Made by a program: the position numbers and the translations under genes. This document shows positions 1-5,144 of a DNA stretch of 5,144 nucleotides, piece after piece. The notes under the pieces are model-generated. The model did no database searches. It was not told the DNA's origin and worked only from the letters and a program-made list of their open reading frames with translations. Source of the DNA: Ilumatobacteraceae bacterium (lineage in GTDB: Bacteria > Actinomycetota > Acidimicrobiia > Acidimicrobiales > Ilumatobacteraceae); assembly GCA_025456105.1 (NCBI GenBank), contig JALOLG010000150.1:1-5144 (forward strand), written 5' to 3'. Within the stretch, counting starts at the first letter, position 1. Each line of letters begins with the position of its first letter.

Positions 1-2
1 CC

Positions 3-1550
3 ACCGTCGGCGAGGGCCTCATCGCGGACCTGCGCACCGCGCTGTTCGAGAAGGTCCAGCGGATGCCCGTGGCGTTCTTCACGCGCACACCCACCGGCGC
101 CATCATCAGCCGGCTCAACAACGACGTGATCGGCGCCCAGACCGCCGTCACGTCCACGCTCGGCAGCGTCGTGTCGAACGTCGTGGTCCTCGTCACCACG
201 CTCACCACCATGCTGCTGCTCGAGTGGCGCCTCACCCTGCTCGCGCTCGTGGTGCTCCCGCTCTTCGTCGTCCCCGCCCGGCGGGTCGGCCGGCGGCTGC
301 AGGACATCTCCCGCGAGCAGATGCAGCACAACGCGGTGATGAACACCCAGATGACCGAGCGGTTCAACGTGTCCGGCGCGATCCTCGTGAAGCTGTTCGG
401 CAACCTGCACCGCGAGACGGCGCAGTTCCGCCGTCAGGCCGCCGCCGTCCGCGACGCGGGGGTGAAGTCGGCCATGCTCGGACGCGTCTTCTTCGTCGCC
501 CTCGGGCTGGTCGCCGCGCTCGGCGCCGCCGCCATCTACGGCGTCGGGGCGTTCATGGTCGTCGACGGCGACATCACCTCGGGCACGCTCGTGGCGCTCG
601 CCGCACTGGCCGCTCGGGTGTACCAGCCGCTCACCGGGCTCACGAACGCCCGCGTCGACCTGATGACCTCGATGGTGAGCTTCGACCGCGTGTTCGAGGT
701 GCTCGACGCGCCCGAAGCGATCCGCGAGCGCCCGGGTGCGATCGACCTCGTCGACCCCCGCGGTGAGGTGGAGCTCGACGACGTCGTGTTCCGCTACCCG
801 CCCGCCTCCACCTCGGCGATCCGCTCCATGGAGCAGATCACGGCACTCGAGGCCGACCCCGACCGCGACGTGCTCTCGCACCTGACGCTCCACGTCGCCC
901 CGGGCGAGACCCTCGCGCTCGTCGGCGCATCGGGGGCCGGCAAGTCGACGCTCGCCTCGCTGATCCCCCGGCTGTACGACGTCACCTCGGGCGTGGTGCG
1001 CATCGACGGCCACGACGTGCGCGACCTCACCCTCGACTCGCTGCACGCCGCGATCGGCGTGGTGTCGCAGGACCCGCACCTGTTCCACGAGTCGATCGGC
1101 GCCAACCTCCGCTACGCCCGCCCCGACGCCACCGACGCCGAGCTCGAGGCGGCCTGCCGGGCGGCCCGCATCCTCGACACGATCGCCGCGCTGCCCGACG
1201 GCTTCGACACCGTCGTGGGCGAGCGCGGCTACCGGCTGTCGGGCGGCGAGAAGCAGCGCCTCGCGATCGCCCGCTTGCTGCTCAAGGACCCGGCGGTGAT
1301 GATCCTCGACGAGGCCACCAGCCACCTCGACAACGACAACGAGGCCCAGGTGCAGGCGGCGCTCGACACGGCGATGCACGGCCGCACGGCGATCGTGATC
1401 GCCCACCGGCTCTCCACCGTGCGCGACGCCGACCGCATCGCCGTCCTCGACGGCGGCCGCATCGTCGAGCTCGGCACCCACGACGAGCTCGTCGCACGCA
1501 ACGGCGTGTACGCCGCCCAGCTCCGCGCCGGCGACCTCCTCGGCGTCTGA
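3..1550 (+). CDS. ABC exporter half-transporter (TMD-NBD), 5' partial
   Basis: This is the last 515 residues of an ABCB-type exporter subunit, which would use ATP hydrolysis in a membrane dimer to move an unknown substrate outward. The frame is open from base 3 and the residues before the first ATG (base 63) already fit the family, so the gene begins outside the window and ATG 63 is internal. Numbering from base 3, hydrophobic segments lie near 55-73, 76-91, 160-186 and 191-210. The NBD has A-loop Tyr265, Walker [10 protein letters not shown] (308-316), Q-loop Gln356, signature LSGGEKQR (412-419), Walker B VMILDE with catalytic Glu437, D-loop SHLD and H-loop His468, so it looks catalytically complete. 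About 25 extra residues sit between the A-loop and the strand before Walker A; similar inserts are familiar to me from actinobacterial exporters. The missing N-terminus should hold the first TM helices. Substrate and partner cannot be read from the sequence. Confidence 0.95.
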   Translation, partial: TVGEGLIADLRTALFEKVQRMPVAFFTRTPTGAIISRLNNDVIGAQTAVTSTLGSVVSNVVVLVTTLTTMLLLEWRLTLLALVVLPLFVVPARRVGRRLQDISREQMQHNAVMNTQMTERFNVSGAILVKLFGNLHRETAQFRRQAAAVRDAGVKSAMLGRVFFVALGLVAALGAAAIYGVGAFMVVDGDITSGTLVALAALAARVYQPLTGLTNARVDLMTSMVSFDRVFEVLDAPEAIRERPGAIDLVDPRGEVELDDVVFRYPPASTSAIRSMEQITALEADPDRDVLSHLTLHVAPGETLALVGASGAGKSTLASLIPRLYDVTSGVVRIDGHDVRDLTLDSLHAAIGVVSQDPHLFHESIGANLRYARPDATDAELEAACRAARILDTIAALPDGFDTVVGERGYRLSGGEKQRLAIARLLLKDPAVMILDEATSHLDNDNEAQVQAALDTAMHGRTAIVIAHRLSTVRDADRIAVLDGGRIVELGTHDELVARNGVYAAQLRAGDLLGV

Positions 1551-1569
1551 CCGACCCCCGCCCCCGGCA

Positions 1570-1617
1570 GTCTGGGCTGCAGGTGCCGTCACATGTGATC
1601 GCGGTTGCAGCCCAAAC
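1570..1617. promoter_or_regulatory. Concentric imperfect dyad between exporter and peptidase genes
   Basis: A perfect 9-bp inverted repeat, TGGGCTGCA (1573-1581) and TGCAGCCCA (1606-1614), extends to 11 of 12 pairs with outer GT/AC. Between the arms lies the perfect 10-bp palindrome TCACATGTGA (1589-1598). Both share the same axis at 1593.5, and 18 of 24 position pairs across the element are complementary. It begins 19 bases after the exporter stop and ends 34 bases before the peptidase start. As RNA, the outer arms could form a stem, but no U-tract follows, so a classical intrinsic terminator is unlikely. As DNA, it suits a dimeric regulator site or a dispersed palindromic (REP-like) repeat. 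The role is inferred only from symmetry and position. Confidence 0.55.
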
Positions 1618-1620
1618 GGC

Positions 1621-1652
1621 GGGGAGGGTGGCGGTGGGGCAGGATGGGCGGG
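1621..1652 (+). promoter_or_regulatory. G-quadruplex motif overlapping the peptidase RBS
   Basis: Five runs of at least three G occur at 1621-1624, 1626-1628, 1636-1639, 1646-1648 and 1650-1652, with gaps of 1, 7, 6 and 1 bases. Any four consecutive runs satisfy the usual G3+N1-7 pattern. The likely Shine-Dalgarno AGGA (1641-1644) lies in a loop, and the last G of the fifth run is the first base of the GTG start. If folded in mRNA it could limit ribosome access. Folding and effect are inferred, and high GC raises the chance of a coincidental match. Confidence 0.45.
1641..1644 (+). promoter_or_regulatory. Ribosome binding site setting the start at 1652
   Basis: AGGA lies seven bases before GTG 1652. 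It is the best-spaced Shine-Dalgarno-like sequence I see in the gap and is the reason for choosing this start over the in-frame GTG at 1583, which lies inside the palindromic element. Confidence 0.6.
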
Positions 1653-2968
1653 TGAGCCCCGACGAGGTGGAGCGGATCCAGCAGGTGGCCGAGGTGCTGC
1701 ACCGGGCGGCCAAGCCGCTCAAGGTGCTCGGCGCCGTCGCCTGGCCGGCGAGCGTGCGCGAGGACTTCCTCGCGAGCGGCGGTGAGCGCCTGCCGGAGGT
1801 GACCTACGAGCCGTTCGACCCCGACCCCACGCTCGCGCTCATCGCGGAGGCCCGCCGCTCGATCTACCCCGGCGTGATGGTCGACGACTGGCTCGAGGGC
1901 ATCGCCGCCGACGTCGAGTCGACCGCGCGGCTCCTCGCCACCCGAGGCACCGAGGCGTTCCGCGCCCACGGCCGCACGCTCTACGGCGACCCCACCACAC
2001 CGCTCCGGTACGACCCCGCCACACCGCTCGATCTCGCCCGGCGCGTCATCGACGTGATCGACGGGCTCGCGTCGTTCAGCACGGCGCTCGCCGAGACTCC
2101 CCGCACCACCACCGCCGACCAGGTGGCGAGCGCCCTCGAACCGGTCGTGGCGCGGCACTTCGGTGACGACGCGCCCCGCGTCGAGGTGGTCGACGACCTG
2201 TCGGCCAACGCGCTCGCCTCACCGAGCCGCATCCGGATCCGGCGGAGCGCGATGTTCACCGAGCGCGACGCCCAGCAGCTCCTCGAGCACGAGGCCTACA
2301 TCCACGTCGGCACCTCGCTCAACGGCCGCTACCAGACCGCGCTGCCGATCCTCGGCGTCAGCCACCCCGGCACCACGCGCACGCAGGAGGGCATCGCCGT
2401 CTGGGCCGAGCTGATGAGCGGCACGCTCGACCTCGACCGCTTCCGTCGCCTCGCCGACCGCGTGCTCGCCATCCAGATGACCCTCGACGGCGCCGACTTC
2501 GTCGAGGTCTTCCGGTGGTTCCGCGAGCGCGGCATCGCCGAGGAGCAGGCCTACGAGAGCACGCGGCGCGTGTTCCGTGGCGGCGTGATCACCGGCGGCG
2601 CGCCGTTCCTGAAGGACGTCGTGTACCTCGCCGGCCTGCTCGAGGTCGCGACGTTCGTGAAGGCCGCGTTCGCCGCCGGCCGACTCGACTGCATCCGCCT
2701 GCTGTTCGTCGGCAAGGTCGACCTCGCCTCGATCCCCGCCATCGGCGCGCTCGCGAACGCCGGGCTCGTGGAGCGCGCCCGCTACGTGCCGCCGTGGGTG
2801 TCCGACCCGCGCGCCGTGCTCGCCGCGCTCACCTGGTCGGTGTTCTCGTCGAGCATCGACTTCGACCGCGTCACTGCTGCCGTGGAGCGGATGCTCGGCC
2901 GCACGCCGCGGGTGGAGCTGGCTACTGCACCTCCCACGACGACACCCCGTACGCCCCACTCGGGTTGA
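1652..2968 (+). CDS. DUF1704 / QEGLA-motif putative zinc carboxypeptidase (MATCAP-like)
   Basis: This 438-residue protein belongs to the family annotated in bacteria as 'flavohemoglobin expression-modulating QEGLA motif protein' (DUF1704), whose animal members include the tubulin tyrosine carboxypeptidase MATCAP. The putative zinc site is visible: HEAYIH (213-218) gives the HExxxH ligands and general base, and TQEGIA (244-249) supplies the third ligand Glu246 in the family's QEG(L/I)A motif. Other family-like segments are RVFRGG (306-311) and YVPPW (378-382). No signal peptide or TM segment is evident, so it is probably cytoplasmic. The start is GTG 1652, with AGGA seven bases upstream; the open frame continues up to GTG 1583, but those 23 codons cover the palindrome and G-rich tract. 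The last 16 codons overlap the convergent FN3 gene and have mixed third positions, so this tail is probably not conserved. The bacterial substrate is unknown. Family assignment is strong; peptidase activity is inferred from homology. Confidence 0.9.
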   Translation: MSPDEVERIQQVAEVLHRAAKPLKVLGAVAWPASVREDFLASGGERLPEVTYEPFDPDPTLALIAEARRSIYPGVMVDDWLEGIAADVESTARLLATRGTEAFRAHGRTLYGDPTTPLRYDPATPLDLARRVIDVIDGLASFSTALAETPRTTTADQVASALEPVVARHFGDDAPRVEVVDDLSANALASPSRIRIRRSAMFTERDAQQLLEHEAYIHVGTSLNGRYQTALPILGVSHPGTTRTQEGIAVWAELMSGTLDLDRFRRLADRVLAIQMTLDGADFVEVFRWFRERGIAEEQAYESTRRVFRGGVITGGAPFLKDVVYLAGLLEVATFVKAAFAAGRLDCIRLLFVGKVDLASIPAIGALANAGLVERARYVPPWVSDPRAVLAALTWSVFSSSIDFDRVTAAVERMLGRTPRVELATAPPTTTPRTPHSG

Positions 2969-5129
2969 TGCGCACGATGGCCGTCGAGGTCATCCCGCCG
3001 GCCGATCGCGACTCGATGCGGATCACCCGCTGCAGCACGGCGTCGACGAAGCCGATCGGGAGGCTGCCCGGCCCGTTCGCCCGGCCGTCGGCGAGCGACA
3101 GCACCCCAGCGGCGACCCCACCCTCCAACGAGACCGCCGGGTGCCCGGCCGGGTTGGTGACGGCGACGTGGCCCTGCGGCACGACCACGTAGCCCGGGAC
3201 CACGACCCGTGTGCCGGCGCTCTCGATGTCGACGTCGAGGATCGGGTCGGGCAGGAACGGCGGCGCGACGGGAACGGTGGGCGGCGGCGGATCGGCGGGA
3301 GCCGCCGGGCCACCCGCTGCCTCGACGTCGGTCGCGGGGGGTGCGACCGACGTCGAGGATGCCGGCGGGGAGTCACCGATCTCGTTGGTCGCCACGACCT
3401 CGAACGCGTACCCGAGGTAGCTCGTGAGCGGCAGCGGCCCCGGCGTGCCGAAGATCTTCGACAACGAGCGGATGGTGCAGGACGTGGGCGGTGGGTCGTT
3501 GCGGAACGAGGTGGTCGAGCACGCACCCACCGGCGTGGTCTCCACCACGGGCACGGCCAGCGACGTCTGGTACACCCGGTAGGCCCGCACGGTGTAGCCC
3601 CGGATCGCGGAGCCGCCGTCGGCGGTGGGCGCGGTCCACGACACGCCCATCGCCTCGGCGTAGGGGGTCGGCGTCACCGCCGTCGGCGCCAGCGGCACCA
3701 CGAGATCGGGCGACGACGCGACCGGCGTGACGGCGTTCGAGGGGTCGGACTTCGGTGACGTGCCGATGCCGTTCGTCGCGGTCACGGTGAACGTGTACGG
3801 CTCGGTCGGACCGAACGGGACGCCGCGGACGACGCACGACAGCGCACCGTCGGTGACGCAGCTGCGGGCGATGCCCGTCGGCGTCTCGATCCGGGCCTCA
3901 TAGGCGGTGATGGTGGAGCCACCGATCACCTCGGGCTCGGTCCACGACACCCGCACCGCACCATCGCCGACCGGATCGTCGAGCTCGGCGGCCACGACCG
4001 CACGCGGCGCCGTCGGGGGCCGCGGCTCGGCCGTCAGGTTCGACGGCACGTAGCGCTTCGACGTGGCGGACACCACGCCGCTCGGCGTCTGCACGCTCGA
4101 GAGCGGCATGCGGATCACGCCGGGCACCAGCAGCTCACCGCCGTTCGGCTCCGGATCCTCGTCGCCGTTCACCGACATGATCGACACACCCGCCGACGGG
4201 TCGGGCAGCTGCCCCGTGGGGGCCGGCGTCACGTAGCGCTGGTTGAACGTGAACGAGATCGACGAGTCGGCGGCGTCGTCGACCACGAGCCGGCCGTCCT
4301 GGCCGAACACGAACGTCGCGCCGAGCCCCGTCACGTTGTGGGTGCCGGGCGCGTTGACCGCGTAGAACACGGCCTCCTGGTCGGTGGTGCAGCCGTCGAC
4401 CAGACCCTGGCCGGCCACCACCGTCGCGCCGGCCTCCACCCGCACCGGCCGCTCGAAGTAGTAGATGCCGCTGGCGAAGTAGATCGGGTCGGGACCAGCG
4501 AGCACGAGCTCGTCGGTGTAGGTGCCGGGGAAGTACACCCGGCACGCAGGCAGCCCCGCCGGCATCTGCCAACCGGCGGGCGGACGGCGATCGAGGCCCT
4601 GCACCGGCAGGTGCGGGAGCCACAGCCGGTCGAGCTCGGGCTCGACGGTGGCCAGCGAGGTCCACCAGTCGACGTCGTTGGCCGCGGTGTCGGCGGCCGA
4701 CGGCTGGATGTGGGTGCCGGCCAGCTCGGGCGGCACGCTCGTGCCGAGCTGGATCGACACCGCACCGGCCGGGATCGGCAGCGGGTCGCCGTTCTCCTGC
4801 GACGCCGTGAGTGACGTGATCGTCTCGACGAGCGTGCACGTGGTGGTGACACCGAGCGAGAGGTTGGGGTCGCCGAGCGCCGTCGGCGACGCCGACGTGC
4901 AGGTGTCGAACACCAGGCCCGGCTGCGCCAGCGCGACCCGCAAGCCGGCCTTGGCCGCCTCGGTGTCGCGCGTCTTGTCGGTGAGCACGCTGTTGGCCTT
5001 GAGCACCGACACCGCGTAGTCGAGCACCGGCACGATGATCAGACCGGCGATCACCAGCAGCAGCAGGACGAGCGGGGGCGCGGCCCCCTCGTCGCGCCGC
5101 TCTCGGCTCAGCTGACGGTCAGCGTGCAC
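2922..5129 (-). CDS. Pilin/PilX-like anchored surface protein with two FN3 domains
   Basis: This 735-residue protein has a basic, charged N-terminus (1-14), one hydrophobic segment (about 19-42) and then a long polar region, so it is probably anchored with its bulk outside the cell. The N-terminus recalls PilX-type minor pilins and pseudopilins, although no prepilin site with Glu at +5 is present. Residues about 195-300 are Gly- and beta-rich and may form a solenoid. Two FN3 domains follow (about 371-468 and 479-597), each with the ATN.IG motif of the F-G region, then a Pro-rich linker (598-628) and a C-terminal beta-rich module ending SSWEVQ. Eight Cys (77, 98, 196, 247, 424, 432, 537, 551) fall into four close pairs, consistent with disulfides outside the cell. 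GTG 5129 is chosen because GAGG lies seven bases upstream and codons further upstream in this frame lose the GC3 bias. It overlaps an apparent upstream gene by 22 bp. A role in pili or adhesion is inference. Confidence 0.85.
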   Translation of the reverse strand: MHADRQLSRERRDEGAAPPLVLLLLVIAGLIIVPVLDYAVSVLKANSVLTDKTRDTEAAKAGLRVALAQPGLVFDTCTSASPTALGDPNLSLGVTTTCTLVETITSLTASQENGDPLPIPAGAVSIQLGTSVPPELAGTHIQPSAADTAANDVDWWTSLATVEPELDRLWLPHLPVQGLDRRPPAGWQMPAGLPACRVYFPGTYTDELVLAGPDPIYFASGIYYFERPVRVEAGATVVAGQGLVDGCTTDQEAVFYAVNAPGTHNVTGLGATFVFGQDGRLVVDDAADSSISFTFNQRYVTPAPTGQLPDPSAGVSIMSVNGDEDPEPNGGELLVPGVIRMPLSSVQTPSGVVSATSKRYVPSNLTAEPRPPTAPRAVVAAELDDPVGDGAVRVSWTEPEVIGGSTITAYEARIETPTGIARSCVTDGALSCVVRGVPFGPTEPYTFTVTATNGIGTSPKSDPSNAVTPVASSPDLVVPLAPTAVTPTPYAEAMGVSWTAPTADGGSAIRGYTVRAYRVYQTSLAVPVVETTPVGACSTTSFRNDPPPTSCTIRSLSKIFGTPGPLPLTSYLGYAFEVVATNEIGDSPPASSTSVAPPATDVEAAGGPAAPADPPPPTVPVAPPFLPDPILDVDIESAGTRVVVPGYVVVPQGHVAVTNPAGHPAVSLEGGVAAGVLSLADGRANGPGSLPIGFVDAVLQRVIRIESRSAGGMTSTAIVRINPSGAYGVSSWEVQ
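3320..3358. repeat. Perfect 16-bp inverted repeat inside the FN3 gene
   Basis: CCTCGACGTCGGTCGC (3320-3335) is exactly complementary to GCGACCGACGTCGAGG (3343-3358), with a seven-base loop at 3336-3342. Each arm also contains the self-complementary octamer CGACGTCG. It covers residues 591-604, the junction between the second FN3 domain and the Pro-rich linker. Neither strand has a T-run after the stem, so it is not a typical intrinsic terminator. A stable mRNA hairpin or a DNA-binding site is possible; its function is unknown. Confidence 0.75.
3339..4019 (-). repeat. Tandem FN3 domain pair with paired cysteines
   Basis: Two diverged fibronectin type III domains are encoded in tandem, residues about 371-468 and 479-597 of the surface protein. 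Each has the B-strand VSWT, a GGS turn, a Cys pair (424/432 and 537/551) before and in the E strand, and an F-strand pattern ending ATN.IG. The second has an extra stretch of about ten residues between strands E and F (around 557-570). Repetition is visible in protein only, not in DNA. Such Cys-paired FN3 units are common in secreted actinobacterial proteins and usually act as spacers or binding modules. Confidence 0.8.
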
Positions 5130-5143
5130 GACACGGCCTCGTT
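5108..5143 (-). CDS. C-terminal end of an upstream minus-strand gene (partial)
   Basis: The last eleven codons read NEAVSCTLTVS and then TGA (5110-5108). All eleven third positions are G or C, whereas the other two minus-strand frames over these bases lack that bias, so this frame is probably the real one. The stop lies 22 bp inside the FN3 gene, implying the two are transcribed together and translationally coupled. The product cannot be identified; a Cys in a beta-like tail would suit an exported protein, for instance another pilin-like subunit, but that is a guess. The fragment is short enough that chance remains possible. Confidence 0.5.
   Translation of the reverse strand, partial: NEAVSCTLTVS
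5137..5140 (-). promoter_or_regulatory. Ribosome binding site of the FN3 gene
   Basis: On the minus strand, GAGG lies seven bases before GTG 5129, within the last codons of the apparent upstream gene. It supports the chosen start and translational coupling. Confidence 0.5.
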
Positions 5144-5144
5144 C

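Noticed and set aside
1439..1455. 7-bp hairpin CGCCGTC / GACGGCG with a 3-base loop
   Set aside because: Short stems like this are frequent by chance in GC-rich coding DNA; it sits within the conserved end of the NBD.
1583..1651. In-frame GTG 1583 as start of the peptidase gene, adding 23 residues
   Set aside because: These codons cover the palindrome and G-rich tract, have no family-like sequence, and GTG 1583 lacks a well-placed Shine-Dalgarno; GTG 1652 has AGGA at seven bases.
1551..1651. Sigma-70-like promoter for the peptidase gene
   Set aside because: TTGCAG at 1605-1610 could pass as a weak -35, but no acceptable -10 box lies at the right distance in the G-rich tract.
1282..1722. Long antisense frame opposite the exporter 3' end and gap
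   Set aside because: The translation is Arg/Gly/Cys-rich low-complexity, typical of a frame opposite GC-rich coding DNA, and it contradicts the intact NBD motifs on the plus strand.
2219..2959. 246-codon antisense frame across the peptidase gene
   Set aside because: It lies wholly opposite a gene with recognisable catalytic motifs and has a skewed Ala/Arg/Glu/Asp composition with no recognisable domain.
4382..4423. 8-bp inverted repeat CGGTGGTG / CACCACCG in the FN3 gene
   Set aside because: The 26-base loop and simple sequence make it compatible with chance.
5069..5111. Canonical type IV prepilin cleavage site in the FN3 protein
   Set aside because: A Gly (residue 15) precedes the hydrophobic segment, but there is no Glu five residues after it; only a looser PilX-like resemblance is claimed.

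Overview
The window is GC-rich, tightly packed bacterial DNA. G or C dominates third codon positions, GTG starts are used, and one NBD carries an actinobacterial-looking insertion. This points to a high-GC actinomycete. The pilin-like FN3 protein makes the class Acidimicrobiia plausible, but the genus is a guess. No stretch over 300 bases lacks a gene; the only real intergenic gap is about 100 bp (1551-1651).

Layout: (1) 3-1550, plus strand: 3' part of an ABC exporter half-transporter (TMD-NBD), whose start lies left of the window. (2) 1551-1651: a short regulatory-looking gap. It holds an imperfect dyad with outer arms and a central 10-bp palindrome sharing one axis, then a G-run tract that meets the canonical G-quadruplex pattern and overlaps the ribosome binding site of the next gene. 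(3) 1652-2968, plus strand: a DUF1704 / 'QEGLA motif' putative zinc peptidase, a bacterial relative of the metazoan tubulin tyrosine carboxypeptidase MATCAP. (4) 2922-5129, minus strand: a large, probably surface-exposed protein with one N-terminal membrane anchor resembling PilX or pseudopilins, a beta-rich region, two FN3 domains, a Pro-rich linker and a C-terminal beta-rich module. (5) 5108-5144, minus strand: probable last codons of another gene, overlapping the start of the FN3 gene and suggesting a translationally coupled operon continuing to the right.

The exporter and the peptidase are co-directional but separated by the structured gap, so their functional link is open. The peptidase and the FN3 gene converge and overlap by 47 bp. 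Codon-position bias in the overlap says the FN3 gene is the constrained one and the peptidase tail is probably read-through. The most striking non-coding signals are the concentric dyad at 1570-1617, the G4 motif at 1621-1652, and a perfect 16-bp hairpin at 3320-3358 inside the FN3 gene at a domain boundary. I see no CRISPR array, tRNA, rRNA or insertion sequence, and no clear evidence for a complete new system.
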